A stretch of DNA of 13,554 nt from an uncultured Thomasclavelia sp. (GCA_910588165.1 CAJUOR010000052.1:1-13554); one strand, 5' to 3'. Positions 1-7,284 are shown, numbered from the stretch's first letter. Made by a program: numbers and translations. Notes: generated by a model not told the origin, from the letters alone.

Positions 1-54
1 GACATATTAAAAGTGAACCTCCTTGTTTGTGTCCAAACTTTGGGGTTCACTTCA
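1..54 (-). mobile_element. Possible left end of an IS3-family insertion sequence (cut by window edge)
   Basis: Read on the minus strand, the bases from 54 downward begin TGAAGTGAACCCC, followed by AAAGTTTGGACA. This resembles the terminal inverted repeats of IS3-family (IS150-like) elements, which start with TG and contain a CCCC-AAA-GTT-GGACA core. After this comes a Shine-Dalgarno AAGGAGG (24-18) and an ATG at 5-3 that would open orfA of a transposase running off the left edge. The SD-ATG spacing of 12 nt is long. The start of the putative element lies only 12 bp past the clpB stop. Only about 54 bases are visible and no transposase protein can be read, so this rests on pattern memory. The alternative is an ordinary hairpin after clpB. 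Confidence 0.42.
11..52 (-). repeat. 9-bp inverted repeat / hairpin downstream of clpB
   Basis: AAGTGAACC (11-19) and GGTTCACTT (44-52) are perfect complements around a 24-nt centre, which itself contains TTTG/CAAA (26-29 and 34-37). On the minus strand the stem is followed by TTAAT, a poor U-tract, so it would be a weak clpB terminator. If the IS reading is right, the 3' arm overlaps the orfA Shine-Dalgarno (22-18). Transcripts reading through from clpB would then fold and hide that site, a device known from other insertion sequences. The inverted repeat is directly visible; its role is inferred. Confidence 0.6.
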
Positions 55-66
55 ATTTTGACATCC

Positions 67-2628
67 TTAGATTTGTTTTAACACGAATGCATCATGCTCA
101 ACATCAACTAGTAACTGTTGCCCTTCTTTGACATGAGCTGATAAGATTTCGCGTGCTAAAAGTGTTTCGATATTCTTTTGAATAAAACGTTTTAATGGTC
201 TGGCACCATAGGTTGATTCAAAGCCATTATCAGCTAAGAATTGTTTAGCTTGATCAGATAATTCCAAATGTATTTTCTGCTGAGCCAAGCGTTCATTTAA
301 TTCACCGATAAACTTATCGATAATTTTGAAAACAACACGATGATCCAAAGAATTAAACATGACGATTTCATCAATACGATTTAAAAACTCCGGTTTAAAA
401 CGCTGTTTCAATTCTTCATTAACCAAATCTTGATTTTCTTTGGTGTTGCCGTTAAGTAAATACTGTGAACCGATATTACTTGTCATAATGATAATCGTAT
501 TTTTGAAATTGATGAGATTTCCCTTAGAATCGGTAATTCGTCCATCATCTAAAACTTGAAGTAAAATATTAAAGACATCAGGGTGAGCTTTTTCAATTTC
601 ATCTAGTAAAACAATGCTGTAAGGATTTCTACGCACAGCCTCGCTTAACTGCCCGCCTTCTTCATAGCCGACATATCCCGGAGGCGCTCCTAAAAGTCTG
701 GACACACTGAATTTTTCCATGTATTCGGACATATCAATCCTAACAATATGACTCTCACTGTCAAACAGTTGCATAGCTAAGGCTTTGGCAACTTCCGTTT
801 TCCCAACCCCTGTTGGTCCTAAAAACATAAATGAACCTATCGGACGATTTTCATCATTGATACCTGCTCGACTTCTTAAAATCGCATCAACTACTTTTTC
901 AATAGCTTCATCTTGTCCGATCACTCGTTTAGCCAAAACATCATTTAAAGCCAAAATTTTCTCTCTTTCTGACTGAGCTAACTTTTGGGTCGGAATCTTT
1001 GTCCATTTAGCGATAACCTCTGCTACATCATCACTATTCACACGATCTTTCAATAATCTATTTTCACTTTCTTGATTCTCAACTTCACTGATTCTTTTTT
1101 CGATTTCAGGTAAATCGCTGTACATAATTTGACTGGCTTTCACTAAATCGCCTGCCATCTGATAGTCTTCCATTTGACGTTGTAAGCTTGCTTGTTTTTC
1201 TTTTAAATGCTTGACTTCATCTAATGATTTCTTTTCATCTTGCCATTGTAATTTCAAAGCATTTTCTCTTTCTTCCAAATTGGCAATGCGATAGGAAATC
1301 TCTTTAGCTCTTTCGCTGTCGGCAACATCTTTTTCAATGGACAGCAATTCCATTTTTAAACGGTTCTTATCTCTTGTAATCTCATCTAATTCTTCCGGTA
1401 AAGAATCAATTTCCATACGGATACTCGCACACGCTTCATCAATTAAATCTATCGCCTTATCAGGCAAGAAACGATCTGTGATATAGCGATCAGATAAGCT
1501 TGCTGCACTGATAAGCGCATCATCGGTAATGCGTACCCCATGATGTTTTTCAAAAGCACCTTTAAGTCCTCTTAAAATAGCGATGGTATCATCTAAATCT
1601 GGTTCAGCTACTAAGACTTTCTGAAATCTTCTCTCTAATGCCGCATCTTTTTCGACATATTGTCTATATTCATCTAATGTCGTTGCCCCAATACAGTGAA
1701 GTTCACCTCTTGCAAGCATCGGTTTTAATAAATTGGCAGCATCCATCGCCCCATCTGTTTTACCGGCACCAACCAACTGATGAATTTCATCAATAAATAA
1801 AATAATATTTCCTTCTGATTTCTGCACTTCAGCTAAAACCGCTTTTAGTCTTTCCTCAAACTCTCCACGATATTTAGCTCCGGCAACTAAAGCCCCTAAA
1901 TCCATTTCATAAACAATTTTATTTTGTAAACTTAACGGTACATCATTGGCGTGAATTCGCCAAGCTAACCCCTCAACAATCGCTGTTTTACCAACGCCGG
2001 GTTCACCGATTAAAATCGGATTATTTTTAGTTTTACGCGCTAAAATCTGAATCACACGTCGAATTTCTTCATCACGACCAATTACAGGATCTAACTTACC
2101 TGAGGCAACCTCCTTTGTTAAATCTCGTCCATATTTTTCTAAAACTTCATATTGATTTTCCGGATTTTTTGTTGTCACGTTATGATCACCCCTTATTTTC
2201 ATAATAGTTTGAGAAACGTCTTTTTTACTGACAGACAGCATTGACACAAAACGTTTTAATACACTAGCCTGACAGTCAAACATCGCCAAAAACAAGTGCT
2301 CAACACTTATATAACTATCTTGTAAATCTTGCTTTTCTTGATTAGCTTTTAACAGCCACTGATTCAAGTCATAACCTATCCCTAATTTATCAGGTTCAAT
2401 ATCGGATACTGTTGCTTTTGAAGTAATGCTTTCTTTGACTAAACGGACAAAATCATCAGACTTCAAATTTAAGGCTTGTAAAATCCTTGGATATAAACCC
2501 TCGTTATCTTCTAAAAGAGCTAGTAGCACATGATCTACATCAACAATCGGATTTTTCCTTTCCAAAGCATTGCTTTGAGCTTTCGCTAAAGCTTCTAATA
2601 CCTTATGCGTTAAATCTTCCATATTCAT
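67..2628 (-). CDS. clpB: ATP-dependent disaggregase ClpB (Hsp100)
   Basis: Cytosolic AAA+ hexameric chaperone that, with DnaK, threads and resolubilises aggregated proteins. The 853 residues match the usual ClpB length. Domains in order: Clp N-terminal repeats (about 1-145), first AAA+ domain with Walker A GEPGVGKT (208-215) and Walker B IILFIDE (275-281), a long charged coiled-coil M domain (about 395-520) that separates ClpB from ClpC or ClpA, and a second AAA+ domain with Walker A GPTGVGKT (604-611) and a VLLDEIEKAH Walker B, then a ClpB-type C-terminal domain. The ATG at 2628 is chosen because AAGGAGG lies 8 nt upstream. The longer frame from a TTG at 2664 would start inside the operator at the transcription start. 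Two CIRCE operators indicate HrcA control. No obvious terminator of its own follows; see the putative IS end at 1-54. Confidence 0.97.
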   Translation of the reverse strand: MNMEDLTHKVLEALAKAQSNALERKNPIVDVDHVLLALLEDNEGLYPRILQALNLKSDDFVRLVKESITSKATVSDIEPDKLGIGYDLNQWLLKANQEKQDLQDSYISVEHLFLAMFDCQASVLKRFVSMLSVSKKDVSQTIMKIRGDHNVTTKNPENQYEVLEKYGRDLTKEVASGKLDPVIGRDEEIRRVIQILARKTKNNPILIGEPGVGKTAIVEGLAWRIHANDVPLSLQNKIVYEMDLGALVAGAKYRGEFEERLKAVLAEVQKSEGNIILFIDEIHQLVGAGKTDGAMDAANLLKPMLARGELHCIGATTLDEYRQYVEKDAALERRFQKVLVAEPDLDDTIAILRGLKGAFEKHHGVRITDDALISAASLSDRYITDRFLPDKAIDLIDEACASIRMEIDSLPEELDEITRDKNRLKMELLSIEKDVADSERAKEISYRIANLEERENALKLQWQDEKKSLDEVKHLKEKQASLQRQMEDYQMAGDLVKASQIMYSDLPEIEKRISEVENQESENRLLKDRVNSDDVAEVIAKWTKIPTQKLAQSEREKILALNDVLAKRVIGQDEAIEKVVDAILRSRAGINDENRPIGSFMFLGPTGVGKTEVAKALAMQLFDSESHIVRIDMSEYMEKFSVSRLLGAPPGYVGYEEGGQLSEAVRRNPYSIVLLDEIEKAHPDVFNILLQVLDDGRITDSKGNLINFKNTIIIMTSNIGSQYLLNGNTKENQDLVNEELKQRFKPEFLNRIDEIVMFNSLDHRVVFKIIDKFIGELNERLAQQKIHLELSDQAKQFLADNGFESTYGARPLKRFIQKNIETLLAREILSAHVKEGQQLLVDVEHDAFVLKQI

Positions 2629-2644
2629 TGTCCACGCCTCCTTT

Positions 2645-2671
2645 TTAGCACTTATATCACCCAAGTGCTAA
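2645..2671 (-). promoter_or_regulatory. CIRCE operator 1 (HrcA binding site)
   Basis: TTAGCACTT - 9 nt - AAGTGCTAA is a perfect inverted repeat with exact CIRCE geometry (consensus TTAGCACTC-N9-GAGTGCTAA). It differs from the consensus by one compensated pair. It covers the predicted clpB transcription start, between the -10 box and the ribosome binding site, so HrcA bound here would block initiation. Confidence 0.93.
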
Positions 2672-2675
2672 AACC

Positions 2676-2703
2676 ATTATATCACATTTTTTAGCACAGT
2701 CAA
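2676..2703 (-). promoter_or_regulatory. clpB sigma-A promoter
   Basis: On the minus strand there is a -35 TTGACT (2703-2698), a 16-nt spacer and a -10 TATAAT (2681-2676), the latter preceded by TG one base away (extended -10). This is a near-ideal housekeeping promoter. Its -35 lies inside the second CIRCE and its start point inside the first. Confidence 0.85.
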
Positions 2704-2717
2704 GTGTAGAGTGCTAA
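2691..2717 (-). promoter_or_regulatory. CIRCE operator 2 (HrcA binding site, imperfect)
   Basis: On the plus strand TTAGCACAG - 9 nt - GAGTGCTAA. The right arm matches the CIRCE consensus fully and the left arm matches at 7 of 9 positions. The 9-nt spacer contains part of the clpB -35 box. It is placed 46 bp (start to start) upstream of operator 1, giving two HrcA sites that bracket the -10 element. Confidence 0.85.
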
Positions 2718-2795
2718 AATGTAAAAAATTCTTAATTAGCATAAATTAAAATCAGTTACGCAAACTAAGAAAGGATAATTGAAATAAAACAACTA

Positions 2796-2831
2796 AAAAA
2801 AGACATACCCCTAATAAAATATGCCCTTTTT
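2796..2831 (-). terminator. Intrinsic terminator of the 69-aa membrane protein gene
   Basis: On the minus strand AAAAAGGGCATA pairs with TATGTCTTTTT across a 12-nt loop: about 11-12 bp with two G-U pairs, followed by a run of U. It isolates the small gene from the clpB promoter downstream. On the plus strand the G-U pairs become mismatches, so termination is mainly leftward. Confidence 0.8.
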
Positions 2832-2863
2832 AATCAATCTTTTATAGACAAAAGCCTAGATGA

Positions 2864-3073
2864 CTATTTAAATTTATAAATAAACATGAGTAATAATGCA
2901 TTGATAAAAAACAAAAACCATTTCCAATAATTTTCTGATTTACCGGATTTTTTAAAAAAACGTGTTTTCCAGTTTTCTTCTGAGCTACTCTTTTCTTCAT
3001 CTACTGAATCAATGCCTAAGGCCTTTGCAGTTTGTTGCTTACGAACCTTTCTTTTTTCCACTTTAGTTGCCAC
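2864..3073 (-). CDS. Small lysine-rich single-pass membrane protein, unknown function
   Basis: 69 residues that I do not recognise. The N-terminal half is very basic (K/R-rich over residues 4-17), followed by an acidic serine/glutamate stretch (24-34), another basic patch (36-45) and one hydrophobic membrane helix at about 50-66, ending in KFK. There is no signal peptide. The basic N-terminus and the position of the helix suggest a tail-anchored or N-in protein on the cytoplasmic face of the membrane. The start is GTG at 3073, supported by AGGAGGGG 6-8 nt upstream. It has its own promoter and terminator, which supports a real gene. It is divergent from the deacetylase gene, with the two starts 137 bp apart. 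Any link to the envelope is inference from that neighbour. Confidence 0.78.
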   Translation of the reverse strand: MATKVEKRKVRKQQTAKALGIDSVDEEKSSSEENWKTRFFKKSGKSENYWKWFLFFINALLLMFIYKFK

Positions 3074-3093
3074 AACAATCCCCTCCTAAAAAT

Positions 3094-3122
3094 ATTATAC
3101 ATGATTTATAAAGGATAAACAA
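3094..3122 (-). promoter_or_regulatory. Promoter of the 69-aa membrane protein gene
   Basis: On the minus strand -35 TTGTTT (3122-3117), 17-nt spacer, -10 TATAAT (3099-3094). The expected start near 3087 falls at the first base of the Shine-Dalgarno, so the 5' leader would be extremely short. Confidence 0.6.
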
Positions 3123-3159
3123 CCACTTTCTTTTTTCGGCAAATATTGACACACTTTGC

Positions 3160-3187
3160 TTGCAGATTAAAATATTTGTACTATAAT
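3160..3187 (+). promoter_or_regulatory. Promoter of the polysaccharide deacetylase gene
   Basis: -35 TTGCAG (3160-3165), 16-nt spacer, -10 TATAAT (3182-3187). A better-looking TTGACA at 3146-3151 is 30 nt from the -10 and is too far away to serve it. The predicted start (about 3194) falls at the edge of the AAGGGAGG ribosome binding site (3195-3202), again giving a very short leader. Confidence 0.6.
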
Positions 3188-3210
3188 AATTATTAAGGGA
3201 GGTTGATAAA

Positions 3211-4647
3211 ATGGCGAAAAAGAAAAAAATACGATTAACCAAACAAGGAAAAATAGTATTTACTTCATTAGCGGCGGTATTATTTTTAATTTTAGGAGCA
3301 CTTTTTTATTTTAAGACAAGACCGCTAGTCGTTTTTTATCATCACTCTATTGAAGTAGAAATCAATGGCAGTTTTGAACCCCTTGAACAAATCAAAAAAG
3401 TTCGGAAAGGTAAAATCGAAGAAGTCAGTGCCGATATATCCCAAATAGATTTCAAAACCTTAGGCGAATATGAAGCCATATACACCTATCACAATCATCA
3501 ATATTGTTTAGATGTCGAAATTGTCGATAAGACAGCCCCTACTTTCAAAGTCAAGGAAGGAACAACCGATGCTACTGTTGATGTCGATCCTTCAACACTT
3601 GTATATGATATTAAAGATGCCACCAAAACGACGGTCACTTTAAAAGAAGAATATGACTTTGATGATGAAGGTACGATTGAAGTTGTCGTGGTTGTAACTG
3701 ATGAGGGTGGAAACAGTACAGAAAAAAAGACCAAAGTTAAAATATTACCTAAGGACACAGAAAAGCCTAAAATTTCAGGTGAAGCCTCTATTACACTTCA
3801 AAAAGGGGCAAAGTTTGATCCGCTAGAAAGTATTTCCGTAAAAGATAATCAAGACCCGGCACCTAAATTGTCCATTCTTAAAAGTGATGTAGATATCAAT
3901 GAAATCGGTGAATATGAAGTTCAATATGAATGTATTGACCGCTCGGGTAATATTGCAACATTTACTAAAAAGGTAACAATTGTCGAAAGAAACAAAATCG
4001 GTCGTGATTCCAGTAATGGTGAGAATATTGTTTATCTTACCTTTGATGATGGTCCCTCTTACAACACTTCTAAAATTTTAGATATTTTAGATGAACATAA
4101 TGTTAAGGCAACATTCTTTGTCACAGGAAATGGTCAGGCCTATAACCAAAATATTAAGCGTGCCTATGATGCAGGTCATACCATCGGTTTACATACTTAT
4201 TCGCATAATTACGGAAAGGTTTACGCTTCAAAAGAGAATTACTTTAAAGACTTAAAGCAAGTCAGCGATATGGTCGAAGATATTACCGGAAAAAAATCGC
4301 ATTATATTCGTTTTCCCGGTGGTAGTTCAAATACTGTTTCTGCTGATTATACAAAGAACATTATGACTGAGCTGTCTAAAGATGTGCTTGATCGTGGCTA
4401 TCAATATTACGATTGGAATGTCAGTAGTGAAGATGCCACCGGCAATAATATCAGTACAAGTCGAATTATTGAAGCAGCTACTAGGGCTGATGAAGGTAAT
4501 GTGATTATCCTATTCCATGATGCAAGTAATAAAGATACCACAGTTGAAGCACTACCTAAAATCATTGAGTATTACAAACGCTTAGGATTTCGGTTTTCAG
4601 CGATTACCGATGAAAGCTATACTTGTCACCACGGTATCAACAATTAA
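3211..4647 (+). CDS. Membrane-anchored polysaccharide (probable peptidoglycan) deacetylase with Ig-like domains
   Basis: 478 residues. A short basic cytoplasmic tail (MAKKKKIRLTKQGK) and one membrane helix (about 15-34) put the rest outside the cell. Residues about 45-260 look like consecutive beta-sandwich modules: two repeats start with D-x-x-x-P (DKTAP, DTEKP) and end in VKIL/VTIVE, as in surface Ig-like (DUF5011-type) domains. The NodB esterase-4 domain (about 270-462) is complete: TFDDGP (277-282, Asp279/Asp280), metal-binding HTYSH (His328 and His332), RFPGG (367-371), DWN, and LFHD near the C-terminus. Such enzymes remove acetyl groups from N-acetylglucosamine (PgdA/PdaA-like), often raising lysozyme resistance; the exact substrate is not shown here. 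ATG at 3211 is preceded by AAGGGAGG at 8 nt spacing. The gene is monocistronic and ends at a bidirectional terminator. Confidence 0.93.
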   Translation: MAKKKKIRLTKQGKIVFTSLAAVLFLILGALFYFKTRPLVVFYHHSIEVEINGSFEPLEQIKKVRKGKIEEVSADISQIDFKTLGEYEAIYTYHNHQYCLDVEIVDKTAPTFKVKEGTTDATVDVDPSTLVYDIKDATKTTVTLKEEYDFDDEGTIEVVVVVTDEGGNSTEKKTKVKILPKDTEKPKISGEASITLQKGAKFDPLESISVKDNQDPAPKLSILKSDVDINEIGEYEVQYECIDRSGNIATFTKKVTIVERNKIGRDSSNGENIVYLTFDDGPSYNTSKILDILDEHNVKATFFVTGNGQAYNQNIKRAYDAGHTIGLHTYSHNYGKVYASKENYFKDLKQVSDMVEDITGKKSHYIRFPGGSSNTVSADYTKNIMTELSKDVLDRGYQYYDWNVSSEDATGNNISTSRIIEAATRADEGNVIILFHDASNKDTTVEALPKIIEYYKRLGFRFSAITDESYTCHHGINN

Positions 4648-4650
4648 CTA

Positions 4651-4687
4651 AAAAAACTTATCCTAGAATGGCAAGGATAAGTTTTTT
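4651..4687. terminator. Bidirectional terminator between convergent genes
   Basis: AAAAAACTTATCC (4651-4663) and GGATAAGTTTTTT (4675-4687) form a perfect 13-bp stem with an 11-nt loop and A/U runs on both sides. It serves the deacetylase gene on the plus strand and the operon ending at 4686 on the minus strand; the latter's stop codon overlaps the outer stem. Confidence 0.92.
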
Positions 4688-5663
4688 ATTGATTAACAAG
4701 CTCTAATAAATACTGATATATATTCGTAATGACCTCATCAGCATCATTTTCCGATAAGACGCACAAGATAAAAGGTCTAGAACCATAAACAACTGCCATT
4801 TCATGATAACCGGTATGTGGAGATACATACTTTGTTGCACCATCTAATGTAATTGGTGCATAGGCTTCTTGTAAGTTCCATTCTTGGCTAGAGGCAGTTT
4901 CAAAACATTCATAGAGCGTGCATAACGTATGACCGACATCAAGCACATTCATCTCCCCTGTTTCCCATAAAGTCATCACCGTTGTCTGAGGAGCAAGAAT
5001 GCCTATCTTATCTAAATAAGTCGTATAAACTGCATTACCTTCATAATAAGAATGAATCAAATGATCAATCGTCGCCGTGTCAAAGGTTTTCATCATATAA
5101 ACAATGTGGTCTTGATCCGTTTGATTTAATTCAAATTGCATAAGGTATGTGGCAAACATCGTTACATCAATACTTTTCATCTGAAAATTCTTGGTGGGAT
5201 TATACATATAAGTAGAGCCATCATCTAGCATTTTAATATAAACCGCCATATCTTCATTTAACATACCATCTAATTGTTCTCTAATCTCTTGGGTAAACAT
5301 TTTTCCATGTTCATATCGATATTCTTTGTTTCTTGCATAAAGTGTTTCTAATTGCACCTCAGCCTTGAGCAAGGTTAATTTATCTTCTTTATGATAAGAG
5401 ATTTTATTCAGCGCTTTCCTTAAATCTCGAATAACTTTTTCATCTTCTAAAGAAACCTTTTTTTCATCTAATGATGCCAATAATTCCTTTATTTGAACTA
5501 TATCGTCTATTTCTTTCCTTTCATTCTCTAATAAACTTTCACGCTGTTTAGAAAGACTTTTCTCATATTCTATGTTTTTGATCAGTTGTCTAGCTACAAG
5601 CAGGGTACTTAAAAGGCAAGCCAATACGAGAAATGAATAAATTAACTTTTGGTATTTTTTCAT
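4686..5663 (-). CDS. Membrane-anchored protein with degenerate class A beta-lactamase-like domain (likely non-catalytic)
   Basis: 325 residues: N-terminal membrane helix (about 7-25), charged helical/coiled-coil region (about 30-120), then an extracellular domain (about 125-325) that I read as the beta-lactamase2/serine-hydrolase fold. The supporting pattern is FQMKSIDVTMFATYLM, then MKTFDTATIDHLI, then SPHTGYHEMAVVYGSRPFIL, which follow the order and spacing of the family's SxxK, SDN and KTG segments. In each the key residues are changed: SIDV (164-167) has Val where Lys is required, FDT (194-196) replaces SDN, and HTG (283-285) replaces KTG. It is therefore probably a pseudoenzyme or binding protein. 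A Cys at 16 follows VLA, but the hydrophobic run continues past it, so a helix anchor is likelier than a lipoprotein. GAGGGGGG lies 9 nt before the ATG. Last gene of a three-gene operon. Confidence 0.72.
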   Translation of the reverse strand: MKKYQKLIYSFLVLACLLSTLLVARQLIKNIEYEKSLSKQRESLLENERKEIDDIVQIKELLASLDEKKVSLEDEKVIRDLRKALNKISYHKEDKLTLLKAEVQLETLYARNKEYRYEHGKMFTQEIREQLDGMLNEDMAVYIKMLDDGSTYMYNPTKNFQMKSIDVTMFATYLMQFELNQTDQDHIVYMMKTFDTATIDHLIHSYYEGNAVYTTYLDKIGILAPQTTVMTLWETGEMNVLDVGHTLCTLYECFETASSQEWNLQEAYAPITLDGATKYVSPHTGYHEMAVVYGSRPFILCVLSENDADEVITNIYQYLLELVNQ

Positions 5664-5691
5664 TATCTGCTTCCCCCCTCTTGCTTATCAA

Positions 5692-6267
5692 TTATTTTTT
5701 AAGATTTTGTGGCAAAAACTGAATTGGTTCTTGATATTCATAACCATTTAGCTCAATTGAAATATGAGAAATGACTTCATCTTGAAGCGGTTCATTGATG
5801 CTGACACCTGCAACACCTGACTCAACTTTACGTAACGGAACAGACACTAAACGTTCAATTTCCGAAAAACCGCTGATGACATAACCGATACAGGCAAATT
5901 TTTGATTCAAACGCTCTTGACAATCATCGCCCACAACGATAAAGAAACTGCTAGGGCTTGAAATCGAAGCACCATCACCTGCTAAACCAACTGCATATTT
6001 TTCAAATGGCAAGTTGTTATGAGGATAACCGTTAGCTGCAAACTCACCTTCGATTAAATATTGATAATCTAATCCCATTTGACTTTCGTCATACCAAGGC
6101 TGTAATACAAAGCCTGGTACAATTCTTGCAATTCTCATATTATCATAGCTATCCTTAAATAGCGACCACAATAACCCATTAACTGAATTAGGGGCTTTAT
6201 CAGGATATAACTCAATTTGAATTCGTTGTCGGTTAACCATTTCGATTGTAATGATTGGTCTATTCAT
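5692..6267 (-). CDS. Cyclophilin-type peptidyl-prolyl isomerase family protein
   Basis: 191 residues, no signal peptide, so cytosolic. The cyclophilin fold is seen from IELYPDKAPNSV (18-29), RIVPGFVLQ (48-56), GLAGDG (94-99), SSFFIV (106-111) and KFACIGYVISG (123-133). Compared with human CypA numbering, Arg55 (here Arg48), Phe60 (Phe53), Gln63 (Gln56) and Phe113 (Phe109) are kept. Gln111 is Ser107, and the Trp121 and His126 positions are Arg119 and Phe124; the usual GGD after the Gln is PWYD. Isomerase activity may be reduced or the substrate unusual. The ATG is only 2 bp from the stop of the hydrolase gene, and its Shine-Dalgarno GGGGGGAG (6282-6275) is embedded in the last codons of that gene, so translational coupling is likely. 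Confidence 0.87.
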   Translation of the reverse strand: MNRPIITIEMVNRQRIQIELYPDKAPNSVNGLLWSLFKDSYDNMRIARIVPGFVLQPWYDESQMGLDYQYLIEGEFAANGYPHNNLPFEKYAVGLAGDGASISSPSSFFIVVGDDCQERLNQKFACIGYVISGFSEIERLVSVPLRKVESGVAGVSINEPLQDEVISHISIELNGYEYQEPIQFLPQNLKK

Positions 6268-6269
6268 CT

Positions 6270-7199
6270 TTATTCTCCCCCCATTCTTTTTTCAAGCCAG
6301 TCTTTAAGATCATCATAGACTTGCTTTTTATCTAATTCATTTAAAATCTCATGTCTATCATTTGGGTAAAGTTTCATATCTACAAATTGAAAACCGGTTT
6401 TTAAATATCTATCTTTTAATTGTTCAACACCTTTACCAAAATCCCCTACCGGATCTTGTTTTCCCGCAACTAAAAAGATAGGCAGATGACATGGCATATT
6501 TTCATAAATACAGTTTTGATTCATCTTTTTTAAACTCTTAACCATATCTTGATAAGCCGCCAAGGTAAAATCAAACGTACATAGAGGATTGTTGATATAA
6601 AGAGCGACCATCTTTTCATCTTTACTAATCCAATCTGCCATGGTTTGAGTAGGTCTAAAGGAGCGATTAAAAGCCTTGTTTAACAGCTGATCGATTTGAT
6701 GAATTTTAGCTTTCTTACCTTTGATTGCCATTAAGAGTTTTAATAGCAGTGAAGCGATATTCAAAAGAAGCCGTGGCTGATTGCCCGTTCCCATAATAAT
6801 AGCACCGCTAAGCTTCGGCTGGTAAGTTCCTAAGTATTGTCTTAAAAGAAATGAACCCATACTGTGCCCGAGCATAAAATAAGGATAGTTCGGATAGCGT
6901 TTATGCGTCATTAAATAAAGTTGATGGATATCCTCCAATAAATAAGCATTGCCCTTTTCCTCATCAAAAAAACCATAGTCAACACCTTGAATAGATTTGC
7001 CATGTCCTAATAAATCCATACCCACAACTAAAATACCAGATTGATTTAAGTATTGGGCAAAATCATCATAACGGTCAATAAACTCTTTCATACCATGTGT
7101 AATTTGTAGAATCGCTTTTATTTCCGTTTCCGGCACCCACATATAACCGTAAAGCATCGTCTTTTGATTACTCGATAACCATGAGATTTCTTTTTTCAT
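6270..7199 (-). CDS. Alpha/beta hydrolase, monoacylglycerol lipase / lysophospholipase family
   Basis: 309 residues, cytosolic serine hydrolase of the Hydrolase_4 type. Visible features: an oxyanion-loop segment HGMKEF (35-40), the strand/turn MDLLGHGKS (61-69), nucleophile elbow GHSMG with Ser113, acidic residue Asp249 in AGKQDP, and His283 in NDRHEIL. Together these give a complete Ser-Asp-His triad. Family members cleave monoacylglycerols or lysophospholipids; the substrate here is not decidable. First gene of a leftward operon with the cyclophilin and the beta-lactamase-like gene. The ATG at 7199 has only a weak purine-rich site upstream (GTGGAAAG, very close to the start), much poorer than those of the next two genes. 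Confidence 0.9.
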   Translation of the reverse strand: MKKEISWLSSNQKTMLYGYMWVPETEIKAILQITHGMKEFIDRYDDFAQYLNQSGILVVGMDLLGHGKSIQGVDYGFFDEEKGNAYLLEDIHQLYLMTHKRYPNYPYFMLGHSMGSFLLRQYLGTYQPKLSGAIIMGTGNQPRLLLNIASLLLKLLMAIKGKKAKIHQIDQLLNKAFNRSFRPTQTMADWISKDEKMVALYINNPLCTFDFTLAAYQDMVKSLKKMNQNCIYENMPCHLPIFLVAGKQDPVGDFGKGVEQLKDRYLKTGFQFVDMKLYPNDRHEILNELDKKQVYDDLKDWLEKRMGGE

Positions 7200-7224
7200 C
7201 TTTCCACTTCACTTTCTTATCCTT

Positions 7225-7233
7225 ATTTTAGCA
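7225..7233 (-). promoter_or_regulatory. Probable extended -10 promoter of the hydrolase operon
   Basis: The minus strand reads TGCTAAAAT, an extended -10 (TGnTAnAAT type). It sits between the terminator of the upstream GTPase gene and the hydrolase start. No good -35 is seen at 16-18 nt. Confidence 0.45.
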
Positions 7234-7284
7234 TGACTTGATAAAGAATTCTATTGAATTTTTAGCCTAAATTCACGATAAATT

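Noticed and set aside
785..976. Plus-strand reading frame of 63 codons opposite clpB
   Set aside because: It lies wholly antisense to the well-conserved ClpB second AAA+ domain, has no recognisable protein features, and no ribosome binding site was noted.
2629..2664. N-terminal 12-residue extension of ClpB from a TTG
   Set aside because: The TTG is inside the CIRCE operator at the transcription start, and a perfect AAGGAGG precedes the internal ATG at 2628.
3146..3151. TTGACA as the -35 of the deacetylase promoter
   Set aside because: 30 nt from the TATAAT box, too far for sigma-A; no second -10 at the right distance was seen.
3498..3758. Minus-strand frame of 86 codons inside the deacetylase
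   Set aside because: Low-complexity Ser/Thr/Val translation caused by the codon pattern of the real gene on the other strand.
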